In this document: piece after piece, positions 24,727 to 32,373 of the stretch
Layout: each line of letters opens with the position of its first letter
Numbering within the stretch: the first letter of the stretch is position 1
Assembly: GCA_002748505.1 (NCBI GenBank)
Contig: PDSN01000039.1
Location: 1-36,130 of the forward strand
Source of the DNA: Gammaproteobacteria bacterium
GTDB lineage: Bacteria > Pseudomonadota > Gammaproteobacteria > Pseudomonadales > Halieaceae
DNA length: 36,130 nucleotides
Reading direction: 5' to 3'
Made by a program: the position numbers and the translations under genes
Notes under the pieces: model-generated
Database searches by the model: none
The model's input: the letters and a program-made list of their open reading frames with translations, nothing else
What the model was told of the DNA's origin: nothing

Positions 24727-25825
24727 ATGTTGGAAATAAATCCTTTGGTGCAAACCCTGAAGGACATCGAAATGCGTACCGATGTGCTTAGGGGGTATCT
24801 TTGACTACGCCGAGCGCAAGGACAGGCTGTCGGAAGTCGAATTAGAATTAGCCGAGCCCAGTGTTTGGGATGACCCCGAACGCGCCCAGGCGCTTGGCAA
24901 AGAGCGCTCAACCCTTGAAACGGTGGTGCACACTATCGAGAGTTTGACCGCGGGGGCGGGGGACGCGGCGGATATTTTAGAGTTAGCCGCTGCCGAGGAC
25001 GACGAAGACACCGTTGCCGAGGTGGAGCGGGAAATCAACGCCCTGATCGCGCAGCTGGAGAAACTGGAATTTCGCCGCATGTTCTCCGGCGAGATGGACC
25101 CCAATAACGCATATTTGGATATTCAGGCAGGCTCCGGTGGTACCGAGGCACAGGATTGGGCGGAAATGCTGCTGCGCATGTACCTGCGCTGGGGTGAGTC
25201 GCACGGCTTTGACACCCAGTTGATCGAGGTGTCCGCAGGGGAAGTGGCGGGCATCAAGAGTGCTACCATTCAGTTTGTCGGTGAGTACGCCTTCGGTTGG
25301 CTGCGCACGGAAACCGGTGTGCATCGCCTGGTGCGAAAATCCCCCTTTGATTCCGGCAATCGCCGCCATACCTCTTTTTCCTCGGTGTTTGTCTCACCGG
25401 AGATCGACGACAATATCGAGATTGACATCAATCCCGCCGACATTCGCGTGGACACTTACCGCGCCAGCGGCGCCGGTGGTCAGCATGTTAACAAGACGGA
25501 CTCGGCGGTGCGTTTGACCCACAACCCCTCGGGCATTGTGGTGCAGTGCCAGACCGAGCGTTCGCAGCATCAAAACAAAGACAACGCGATGAAGCTGCTG
25601 CGCGCCAAGCTCTACGAGATGGAAATGTTCAAACGCAATGAAGAGAAGCAGGCGATGGAAGACAGCAAGGCCGACATCGGTTGGGGCAGTCAGATTCGCT
25701 CCTACGTGCTGGATTCTTCACGTATTAAAGACTTGCGCACCGGGGTGGAGACCAGCAACACTCAGGCGGTATTGGACGGTGATTTAGATGCTTTTATTGA
25801 AGCGTCTTTAAAAAGCGGATTGTAA
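24727..25825 (+). CDS. prfB: Peptide chain release factor 2 (expressed by programmed +1 frameshift)
   Basis: Recognises UGA and UAA stops and triggers peptide release on the ribosome. A first frame of 25 codons runs from ATG 24727 to an in-frame TGA at 24802-24804. Reading resumes in the +1 frame at GAC 24803 and continues to 25825, giving 365 residues, the same length as E. coli RF2. After the shift the numbering fits the family exactly: Ser205-Pro-Phe is the stop-codon-reading tripeptide, and Gly250-Gly-Gln (GAGGQHVNKTDSAVR) is the catalytic loop. The C-terminus DIGWGSQIRSYVLD is highly conserved. A lone frame from 24782 would miss the true N-terminus. lysS follows by 9 bases, the usual prfB-lysS operon. 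Confidence 0.97.
24790..24805 (+). promoter_or_regulatory. Programmed +1 ribosomal frameshift site of prfB
   Basis: The slippery CTT (24799-24801) and in-frame TGA (24802-24804) are followed by C, the weak-termination context. An internal Shine-Dalgarno-like AGGGGG (24790-24795) precedes CTT by 3 bases. This matches the E. coli prfB element (AGGGGGTATCTTTGAC). Low RF2 lets the ribosome slip and make more RF2. Confidence 0.97.
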
Positions 25826-25834
25826 GGATTAGTC

Positions 25835-27328
25835 ATGACAGAGCACGACAATGCGTCACAGGGCGCAGCCGAAAATAAACTGATTGCCGAGCGCCGCGCG
25901 AAACTCGATAGCTGGCGCAAGCAGGGTGGCGCTTTCCCCAATGACTTTCGCCGCAGCGCGTGGGCGGGCGAGCTACAGGCCAGTCACGGCGCGCGCGAAA
26001 AAGCGGATTTAGAAGCCGCTGGCGAGGTGTTCAGCGTGGCGGGCAGGTTGATCCGCAACCGCGGCGCGTTTATGTTGATTCAAGATGGCAGCGGTGAAAT
26101 ACAGCTGTACTTAAATCGCAAAGGTCTGGATGAGGCCACCCTTGCCCAGATCAAAACCTGGGATCTGGGCGATATCGTTTGCGCCACCGGCGAGTTGCAC
26201 AAGTCCGGTAAGGGCGATTTGTATATCAATATGACCGAGGCCAAACTACTGACCAAGGCGCTGCGCCCCTTGCCCGATAAGTACCACGGCCTGGCAGACC
26301 AAGAGTTGCGCTATCGTCAGCGCTACGTGGATTTGATTGTCAACGCCGAGTCCCGCGCAGTGTTTTGCACCCGCTCAAAAATCATCGACTTTATCCGCTC
26401 CTACATGAAAGCGCAGGATTTTATGGAAGTGGAAACGCCGATGATGCATGTGATTCCCGGTGGCGCGACCGCGCGGCCTTTTGTTACGCATCACAATGCT
26501 CTGGATCAGGATATGTATCTGCGCATTGCACCAGAGTTGTACTTGAAGCGCCTGGTGGTGGGCGGTTTTGAACGGGTGTTTGAGATCAACCGCAGCTTCC
26601 GCAACGAGGGCTTGTCTACCCGTCACAACCCCGAGTTCACCATGCTTGAATTCTACCAGGCCTATGCAGATCACAACGAACTGATGGACATGACCGAGGA
26701 CATGCTGCGCCAGCTCACCCAGGCGGTACTGGGTTCTACACAGGTCAGCTATCAGGGCGAAAGCTATGACTTTGCCAAGCCCTTCGTGCGGATGACGGTG
26801 CTGGAAGCGATTTTGGCGCACAACCCGGAATTGGATGCACAAACACTGAGCGATGAGCAGGGCGCGCGCGATTACGCGAAAAAGCTGGGTATTGAACTGC
26901 AAGAGGGCTATGGCCTGGGCAAGGTGCAGATTGAAATATTTGAAGCCACGGTGGAGGAGAAGCTGCTTCAGCCGACCTTCATCACCGCCTATCCCGCCGA
27001 GGTGTCGCCCCTGGCCCGCCGCAGCGATGCCGACCCCTTTGTGACTGATCGCTTTGAGTTCTTTGTCGGTGGGCGCGAGCTGGCCAACGGCTTTTCCGAG
27101 CTTAACGATGCCGAAGATCAGGCTCAGCGCTTTGCCGCTCAGGTTGCAGAGAAAGATGCCGGCGACGATGAGGCCATGCACTTTGACGCCGATTATGTGC
27201 GCGCGCTGGAATACGGTATGCCGCCGACTGCGGGCGAGGGCATTGGTATTGACCGTTTGGTGATGCTGCTCACCGATTCGCCCTCAATCCGCGACGTGTT
27301 GCTGTTTCCGCATATGCGGCCGGAGTGA
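25835..27328 (+). CDS. lysS: Lysyl-tRNA synthetase, class II
   Basis: Charges tRNA-Lys with lysine using ATP, in the cytoplasm. The 497 residues include the N-terminal OB-fold anticodon domain (AGRLIRNRGAFMLIQDGSGE). Class II motif 2 is FRNEGLSTRHNPEFTMLEFYQ, with its conserved arginine and ATP-contact residues, and motif 3 is GIGIDRLVMLLTDSPSIRDV near the C-terminus. The length is normal. AAGGA lies 8 bases before ATG 25835. It is the second gene of the prfB-lysS operon. No clear terminator follows. Confidence 0.97.
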   Translation: MTEHDNASQGAAENKLIAERRAKLDSWRKQGGAFPNDFRRSAWAGELQASHGAREKADLEAAGEVFSVAGRLIRNRGAFMLIQDGSGEIQLYLNRKGLDEATLAQIKTWDLGDIVCATGELHKSGKGDLYINMTEAKLLTKALRPLPDKYHGLADQELRYRQRYVDLIVNAESRAVFCTRSKIIDFIRSYMKAQDFMEVETPMMHVIPGGATARPFVTHHNALDQDMYLRIAPELYLKRLVVGGFERVFEINRSFRNEGLSTRHNPEFTMLEFYQAYADHNELMDMTEDMLRQLTQAVLGSTQVSYQGESYDFAKPFVRMTVLEAILAHNPELDAQTLSDEQGARDYAKKLGIELQEGYGLGKVQIEIFEATVEEKLLQPTFITAYPAEVSPLARRSDADPFVTDRFEFFVGGRELANGFSELNDAEDQAQRFAAQVAEKDAGDDEAMHFDADYVRALEYGMPPTAGEGIGIDRLVMLLTDSPSIRDVLLFPHMRPE

Positions 27329-27368
27329 TGGCCTTCCCTGAATGGGGTGGCGAGGGCGCGATGGGGGT

Positions 27369-27384
27369 AGTGAAAGTGTTCACT
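27369..27384. promoter_or_regulatory. 16-base perfect palindromic operator-like site
   Basis: AGTGAA-AGTG-TTCACT is a perfect 6-base inverted repeat around a 4-base centre, between lysS and the lipoprotein gene. A further half-like GTTCAC occurs about 30 bases downstream. No U-tract follows, so a protein-binding site is likelier than a terminator. TAAAAT at 27458-27463 is a possible -10 for the downstream gene, without a clear -35. Confidence 0.35.
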
Positions 27385-27502
27385 GCTCTCATCCGTTTAG
27401 GTGGTAGACGTTCACGGTGTTTCAGACTCTCTCAGATTTTTCTGTAAATAATTCACATAAAATGTTAAGCTCCAGGGGTATCCAGTACCTAATTTGATCC
27501 AG

Positions 27503-28093
27503 ATGTTGAAAGTCCCCCATCTTGTTTTGCTGTGTTCATTCGTCTTGTTGCAGGCGTGTGGAACGCTGGGTGCTGACTCCGCAAAGAGGGGACCTGGCGC
27601 GCAGGAAATCGAGTCTGTCGTCGCGGTTGGGGAGCCAACATCCGGTGGGATTTGCCCCTCGTTTTGCAACGTGGGTCGAAGCCGTTTGATTACCTTGCTT
27701 GAGCGCGGACACAAGGCGCTGACGCGTGGTGAATACGACAAAGCCAGCAAGTTTTTTCAAGCCTATCGCCGCGCCCATCCGGGGCGGGCGGCGAGTTGGG
27801 AAGTAGAGGTGGCCGAGGTGTATATGGCTTCTTTGCCTGGCTCGCCGTTTTACAATCCCGTGCAGGCCCGTATCGCCGCCAAGGCGCTGAGCCCTTTACC
27901 GATTAAGCCTTCATCGGTGCACAGCAGTTCACTGCTGTTACATCAGATGCTTGAAGTCTTGCTGAAGGAACAGCGGGACGCCTCCAGCTTGAAAGCACAA
28001 GTGAAAACATTGAAAAACGATATCGCGGTGCGCGAAGCGGCGCTTAAGCGTTTGCGGGAGTTGACGCTTGGACAACAGGTAGGCGGACTGTAA
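27503..28093 (+). CDS. Predicted lipoprotein with coiled-coil C-terminus, unknown function
   Basis: 196 residues. The N-terminus LKVPHLVLLCSFVLLQAC is a lipoprotein signal with Cys19 as the lipidation site; Gln at -2 is slightly unusual. The middle (RLITLLERGHKALTRGEYDKASKFFQAYRRAHPG) resembles one tetratricopeptide-like repeat. The end (residues about 150-190, LLKEQRDASSLKAQVKTLKNDIAVREAALKRLRE) is a strong coiled coil. Lipoproteins of this outline, such as QseG/YfhG, can accompany two-component systems, and this gene converges on a histidine kinase, but the similarity is only of shape. TTG 27494 is possible; I prefer ATG 27503. No Shine-Dalgarno is next to either. The last 50 bases overlap the kinase gene on the other strand. 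Confidence 0.7.
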   Translation: MLKVPHLVLLCSFVLLQACGTLGADSAKRGPGAQEIESVVAVGEPTSGGICPSFCNVGRSRLITLLERGHKALTRGEYDKASKFFQAYRRAHPGRAASWEVEVAEVYMASLPGSPFYNPVQARIAAKALSPLPIKPSSVHSSSLLLHQMLEVLLKEQRDASSLKAQVKTLKNDIAVREAALKRLRELTLGQQVGGL

Positions 28094-29573
28094 ACGTGCT
28101 GCCTATCCCGGGTTCACTGTACACCCCAATACTGCCGCCCATCATTTGACACAATTCGCGACAAATAGCCAAACCTAAACCGCTGCCGCCATAGTTGGCG
28201 CTGGTGGATTCCTCGGCTTGTACAAAAGCTTCGAAAATTCGCGCTTGTCGCTGATGCTCTATGCCGATGCCGGTGTCGGTGACGCTAAACCACAGACTGT
28301 CGTGGCGGCCTCCGTCGAAGCCGCCGGTTACGGTGATTTCTCCATCACGGGTAAATTTGCAGGCATTGCTAAGCAGGTTGACAAAAATCTGCTTGAATTT
28401 CTGGGCATCGTTGTAAAGGGGTGGTAATTCGCGCAAATCATCCAGGGTGAGGGTATTGTTTCCGTCTTTAACCAGCGGCGTTAAATTGTCGCAGATATTT
28501 TGCAGTGTGGAGGCGGCATCAAACTCGGTGCAGTGCAGGTTCATTTTGCCGGTTTCAACTTTTGACATATCGAGAATGTCGTTAATTAAATCCAGCAGTT
28601 GGTGGCCAGACGACACAATTTTGCCAAGATCCTGTCGATGCTGTTCTTTATCCATAGAGCCACCATCGGCTAACTCATCGCTCAGCATTTCGCTATACCC
28701 GATAATTGCGTTTAACGGCGTGCGCAATTCGTGGCTGACGTTGGCGAGAAAGCTGCTCTTGGCGGCATTGGCTTTGTCGGCGGTTTCTTTGGCCTGGCGC
28801 GCCTCGTAAATCGCGCCGCGCAACTTGCCCGACATGTCGTTAAATGCGTTGGCCAGATCTCCCAGTTCGCCGTCTTCGTCGATGTCGTTGATGCGATAGT
28901 TTAAATCGCCTGAACCAAAGCGTTCCGTACCGATTTGCAGGCTCTTAAGTGACGCACGGGTATGGCGGATCAGGAAAAAACCTAAAATGGTTGTCAGGCA
29001 GGTTAAGCCAACAAAACCGATCAAGGTGATGGAGTCGGTCAGGTTAATGGTGCGGTCAATTGCCTGCGCGCGCTGGCGTGACACCAGAGCCTGTTGTTTG
29101 TCCAGCTCGGCGAGGTTTTCACTCACTACGTAAAATGGCAGTTGCTCAGAAACCCTGGTTTTAAACATCGGGTCATTGTAACGTTCGTAAAACTGATGCC
29201 ACTGATTAAGCAGTTGATCGCCACTTTTTTTAAGTTGTTGAAATTTTGTTTCGTTGGTGTTGTGGGTCAGTTTACCCAATTTGGTGATGTGCCTGCTTAT
29301 ATCATTTAGTCCGGCTTCGGCTTGCAGGTATTCCTCATTTTCCAAAGGGTCATCGGTGGTATCACGCAGGGTTTCCAGCACCAGAACCTGCTGTCGTTGC
29401 GCTTCGAGCAACTGTTTAATTTCTTCGGACAGACGCGCCGCCTCAACGGTAGCGCGGAAAGCCATCATGCTCTGATGTCGCGCATAACTGCCCCAAAAGT
29501 GGGTTCCTACATTGATGGCAATAACAACTAAAATCGCCAGAAGCGAAAGAGTAAGACGGTGGGTAAGGCTCAT
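28044..29573 (-). CDS. Membrane sensor histidine kinase
   Basis: A 509-residue kinase. Membrane segments lie at about residues 8-28 and 182-203, enclosing a roughly 150-residue helical periplasmic sensor. HAMP (about 203-255), a linker coiled coil, then DHp with phospho-acceptor His281 in FLANVSHELRTPLNAIIGYSEML follow. The ATPase domain has Asn403 (NLLSNACKF), DTGIGI and GGSGLGLAI. There is no attached receiver, so the partner is presumably the response regulator whose gene overlaps its start by 4 bases, and possibly the receiver-cyclase encoded before that. It is the last gene of a three-gene - strand operon. The signal sensed is unknown. Confidence 0.93.
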   Translation of the reverse strand: MSLTHRLTLSLLAILVVIAINVGTHFWGSYARHQSMMAFRATVEAARLSEEIKQLLEAQRQQVLVLETLRDTTDDPLENEEYLQAEAGLNDISRHITKLGKLTHNTNETKFQQLKKSGDQLLNQWHQFYERYNDPMFKTRVSEQLPFYVVSENLAELDKQQALVSRQRAQAIDRTINLTDSITLIGFVGLTCLTTILGFFLIRHTRASLKSLQIGTERFGSGDLNYRINDIDEDGELGDLANAFNDMSGKLRGAIYEARQAKETADKANAAKSSFLANVSHELRTPLNAIIGYSEMLSDELADGGSMDKEQHRQDLGKIVSSGHQLLDLINDILDMSKVETGKMNLHCTEFDAASTLQNICDNLTPLVKDGNNTLTLDDLRELPPLYNDAQKFKQIFVNLLSNACKFTRDGEITVTGGFDGGRHDSLWFSVTDTGIGIEHQRQARIFEAFVQAEESTSANYGGSGLGLAICRELCQMMGGSIGVYSEPGIGSTFTVRLPVVQASTPANA

Positions 29574-29944
29574 TGGGGTCGAAGTCGCTCTATTTTTTCC
29601 AGCAGGGCAGGGAAGTCTACGGGTTTTGTGGCGTAATCGCTACAGCCTGCTTCAAAGGCTGCATCGCGGTGAGTATCCATGGCATGTGCGGTCAGTGCGA
29701 TGATGGGAATCCAGGCGATCTCGGGATCCTGGCGAGCATTGCGGCAGGCCGTCCAACCATCCATTACTGGCAGGTTGATGTCCATCAGCACCAGATCGGG
29801 TTGTTCGCTGGCCATTTTTTCCAGTGCTTGCTGACCGTTGCTGGCGGTGATGACATTAAACCCGGCACGCCTCAGGCGGCGCACCAGCATATCGCGGTTC
29901 ATTTCATTGTCTTCAACCAGTAATACGCGTGTCGTCTTACTCAC
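29570..29944 (-). CDS. Single-domain response regulator (CheY-like)
   Basis: A 124-residue receiver domain without an output domain. The acidic pocket is Glu11-Asp12, phospho-acceptor Asp55 in LVLMDINLPVMDG, switch Thr in IIALTAHA, and Lys107 in ATKPVD. It likely accepts phosphate from the adjacent kinase and acts by protein contact or as a phosphorelay step. I choose GTG 29944, whose GTGA overlaps the stop of the cyclase gene, with GAGAG just before it. ATG 29974 would add ten residues inside the upstream gene. It sits between cyclase and kinase genes with 4-base overlaps on both sides. Confidence 0.93.
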   Translation of the reverse strand: MSKTTRVLLVEDNEMNRDMLVRRLRRAGFNVITASNGQQALEKMASEQPDLVLMDINLPVMDGWTACRNARQDPEIAWIPIIALTAHAMDTHRDAAFEAGCSDYATKPVDFPALLEKIERLRPQ

Positions 29945-31380
29945 GGCAGCTCTCTCTTTATCTGGTGTATACACAGGGGTTCCTGTACGCCCTTAACCTG
30001 CACATTTCGAGAAAAGCCTAAGATGTATCGTCCCGACAAGGCATCCAGGGTGGCCTGGGAGGCGATCACCATACCGCCGTGGGCGTGTTCCTCTATACGC
30101 GAAGTCACATTCATAGGATGCCCGACAAATCCATATTTGCTACGTTTTTTTGAGCCAATATTACCAGCTACAACCACACCTGTATTCAGGGCGATGCCGC
30201 TTTCCAGTACGGGAAGGTTTTCCTTGATATTGGCGGCGTTGATATCCGCCATAGCTGCCTGCATGGCCAGTGCGCAGCGCACTGCGCGATCGGCATCATC
30301 CGGGCGTCGCTGCGGTGCGCCAAACACCGCTAAAATAGCATCACCCAAAAACTCATCAATAGTACCCTGATGCTCGATGATGATATCGGCCATCGCGCCG
30401 AGGTAGCGGTTCAGTACCTTCACTACCTTTGCCGCCGGAAGACCTTCGCAAATGCTGGTAAAACCGCGAATATCCGACATCATAATAGTTACTTCGCGCA
30501 GGTCGCCACCCATATCCAGACCCTGGGGATGTTCCAGAATATCGGTAACGATTTCATCGGAGAGATAACGTCCAAAAATATCGCGAATAAACTTTTCTTT
30601 GCGCTCAAGCTCGGCGCGGTAGCTCTGTTCCCGGTTGTGCCAACGCTTGCGTTCAATGCCGGCTTTGATTCGCGCCTGCAACAGCACGGGGTTGAAGGGC
30701 TTGAACAGGTAGTCCTCGGCGCCGGTTTCAATACACTGGATGATACCCGCCATGTCCTGACGGCCGGAGATGACGACCACCGGTGTGGCGCGCCATTGCG
30801 GATGCTCTTTAATGCGTTTTAGCGTCTCACGACCGTCAAGCCCGGGCATAATGAGATCTAAAAGCACCACGTCGACATCCGTTGTGGCGAGGGTGTCTAT
30901 CGCTTCTTCACCCGATGCGGCGGTGATAACCGTATGTCCCATGCGAGTGAGGTAGCGGGCAATCAGGTCTCGGTTTTCCCGACGATCATCCACCGCCAGA
31001 ATAAAACCAGGGTCTGAACTCCTGCCGGGGTTCTTGTGGCGTTGATCCGATTGTCCACTGCTTTCGATGGCGAGTATGGTTTTGTGCAGCCGACTTAAGC
31101 CTTCGTACAGATCAACGGAGCTGCCGCAGAGGTCTTCCAGCAACAGTTCCGTGTAGCCTTTGATAACGCCCAGTGTATTTAATACCTCGTGCCGATCGCG
31201 ACGGGGAGTGGCAAACAGTTGGTTGATTTGCGCTGCGGCGGTGAACAGTTTGCTAAAGTCCGCGGCCGAGGCCTCATCGAGCTCGCCGCGCCACAGCGAT
31301 AACTGCTGGCGCAGATCGGCAATGGCGCGCAACAGATGGTCGCTCCACAGATCTTCGGTTATGTTTGGGGTGCTCTTCAT
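29941..31380 (-). CDS. H-box / receiver / class III nucleotide cyclase fusion
   Basis: 479 residues. Residues about 60-85 (RRDRHEVLNTLGVIKGYTELL) look like a histidine-kinase H-box with His64, but no ATPase domain follows. A receiver domain spans about 125-245 with phospho-Asp175 (VVLLDLIMPGLDG) and Lys227. A short coiled linker leads to the cyclase domain (about 292-475). There the metal aspartates are Asp303 (MMSDIRGFTS) and Asp347 (EFLGDAILAVFG), and Asn424 and Arg428 (HPMNVTSRIEE) complete the active site. Glu343 stands where adenylate cyclases have the adenine-selecting Lys, and Gly417 where they have Thr or Asp. Product (cAMP or cGMP) is therefore uncertain. It is first in the operon with the response regulator and kinase, and divergent from a CRP-like gene. 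Confidence 0.9.
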   Translation of the reverse strand: MKSTPNITEDLWSDHLLRAIADLRQQLSLWRGELDEASAADFSKLFTAAAQINQLFATPRRDRHEVLNTLGVIKGYTELLLEDLCGSSVDLYEGLSRLHKTILAIESSGQSDQRHKNPGRSSDPGFILAVDDRRENRDLIARYLTRMGHTVITAASGEEAIDTLATTDVDVVLLDLIMPGLDGRETLKRIKEHPQWRATPVVVISGRQDMAGIIQCIETGAEDYLFKPFNPVLLQARIKAGIERKRWHNREQSYRAELERKEKFIRDIFGRYLSDEIVTDILEHPQGLDMGGDLREVTIMMSDIRGFTSICEGLPAAKVVKVLNRYLGAMADIIIEHQGTIDEFLGDAILAVFGAPQRRPDDADRAVRCALAMQAAMADINAANIKENLPVLESGIALNTGVVVAGNIGSKKRSKYGFVGHPMNVTSRIEEHAHGGMVIASQATLDALSGRYILGFSRNVQVKGVQEPLCIHQIKRELP

Positions 31381-31424
31381 GGTGGGTTAGAACCCCTCTG
31401 GTATTGATGATTCAGCCAGACCGA

Positions 31425-31468
31425 AGTATACACAGTAAAGCACGCATTTATAGTGTGTTCACAGTAAA
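31425..31468. promoter_or_regulatory. Divergent control region with CACAGTAAA direct repeats
   Basis: CACAGTAAA occurs at 31431-31439 and 31460-31468, 29 bases apart or about three helical turns. AGTATA at 31425-31430 reads TATACT on the - strand, a good -10 for the cyclase operon, without a clear -35. TCACA at 31459-31463 is a CRP half-site with a poor second half. For the + strand, TAGAAT (31532-31537) is a possible -10. The 195-base region (31381-31575) probably controls both directions. Confidence 0.4.
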
Positions 31469-31575
31469 CTTTGCGTTACTATTGTTTTGTTACTTTGGCA
31501 TATTGGTGGTCGATTCGCAGCTTGGTTTTGTTAGAATCGGTAACCGACGAAATCCATCAGATCACAGGACGAGAC

Positions 31576-32223
31576 ATGATTGATAAGGTAGAACTCTTTC
31601 AAGGGTTGGCGGCCGAGGAATTGGAAGCATTAATGGCGAGCAGCAGTATGCGCTCCTTTCCTAAAAACACCGTGGTGATTCACGAGAATGATCCCGCTGA
31701 CTCGCTGTTCATCATTGACTCTGGCAAGGTGAAAGTGTACTGCTCAGACAAAAACGGTAAAGAGTTCATCATGAACACCGAAGGTCCCGGCGATTATTTT
31801 GGTGAGTTGGCGTTGCTTGATGACGCTACCCGCTCCGCCAGTGTTCGCACCGTAGAGAAGTCTTCTTTCATTATTATCTACAAGGATGACTTCAATCGTG
31901 TGCTGGACAACCACCCCAACATCGCCAGACAACTTATCACTAATCTCGCTCAGCGTGTGCGTAAACTCACTGCCGATGTTAAGAGTCTCGCATTGCAGGA
32001 CGTCTATGGTCGCGTAGCCAACGTGTTGATGGATATGTCAGAGGAGCGCGGCGATGGCACTTCGTTCATCCCCGAAAAACTTACCCAGCAGGATATCGCC
32101 GACCGCGTTGGTGCGTCCCGGGAAATGGTGGCGCGTATTTTAAAAGATCTCACTATTGGTGAATATATTCGCTTCGAGGGTCGCCACATTATTATTAACA
32201 CCCGTTTGCCGGCAAAATACTAA
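31576..32223 (+). CDS. CRP/FNR-family transcription regulator, CRP-like
   Basis: A 215-residue cyclic-nucleotide-responsive DNA-binding protein. The nucleotide pocket GDYFGELALLDDATRSASV keeps Glu77, Arg86 and Ser87, equivalent to Glu72, Arg82 and Ser83 of E. coli CRP, so it should bind a cyclic nucleotide. In the C helix the adenine contacts Thr127/Ser128 of CRP are Leu131/Thr132 here. The recognition helix GASREMVARILKDL keeps Arg-Glu...Arg (182, 183, 187), so the DNA site should resemble TGTGA-N6-TCACA. There are no FNR-type cysteines. ATG 31576 has AGGA 6 bases upstream; the frame runs back to 31471 without a plausible start. It is divergent from the cyclase operon, so enzyme and receptor may form one circuit. 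Confidence 0.92.
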   Translation: MIDKVELFQGLAAEELEALMASSSMRSFPKNTVVIHENDPADSLFIIDSGKVKVYCSDKNGKEFIMNTEGPGDYFGELALLDDATRSASVRTVEKSSFIIIYKDDFNRVLDNHPNIARQLITNLAQRVRKLTADVKSLALQDVYGRVANVLMDMSEERGDGTSFIPEKLTQQDIADRVGASREMVARILKDLTIGEYIRFEGRHIIINTRLPAKY

Positions 32224-32289
32224 ACTATTTTTCTTTTTTTGCTTTGATGGTGTCGCAACATTTGCGTTTGCTGAGGCGCGATGTTTTTT

Positions 32290-32312
32290 GCGGGCGTTTG
32301 CCAGGCGCCCGC
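32290..32312. other. GC-rich hairpin between convergent CRP-like and xseA genes
   Basis: GCGGGCG (32290-32296) and CGCCCGC (32306-32312) form a perfect 7-pair stem with a 9-base loop. On neither strand does a T-tract follow the stem, so it is not a standard terminator. A run of T residues does follow the CRP-like gene directly (32225-32240). Confidence 0.4.
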
Positions 32313-32324
32313 TGTAGTGTTAGT

Positions 32325-32360
32325 CCGAAAATTCCATTTACCGGAGAAATAATATCCGGG
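32325..32360. repeat. Solo copy of the mobile-element right end
   Basis: Begins CCGAAAATTCCATTTAC, identical over 17 bases to 19390-19406 at the right end of the IS-like element, and ends ATATCCGGGCT as that copy does (19414-19424). It differs by a few substitutions and a 3-base insertion in between. No inverted partner is seen nearby. It stands 13 bases from the xseA stop in a convergent gap. Confidence 0.6.
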
Positions 32361-32373
32361 CTGGTCGCCGTAG

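Noticed and set aside
24802..24804. Nonsense mutation in prfB
   Set aside because: The in-frame TGA is the autoregulatory stop of the programmed frameshift, not damage.
24782..25825. prfB starting within the +1 frame at 24782
   Set aside because: Family length, SPF/GGQ numbering and the exact frameshift signal show that translation starts at 24727.
26375..27181. 268-codon open frame on the - strand
   Set aside because: Lies wholly inside lysS, has no ribosome site or family features, and is a shadow of GC-biased codons.
32290..32312. Rho-independent terminator for the CRP-like gene or xseA
   Set aside because: The stem is good, but T residues do not follow it in either direction.
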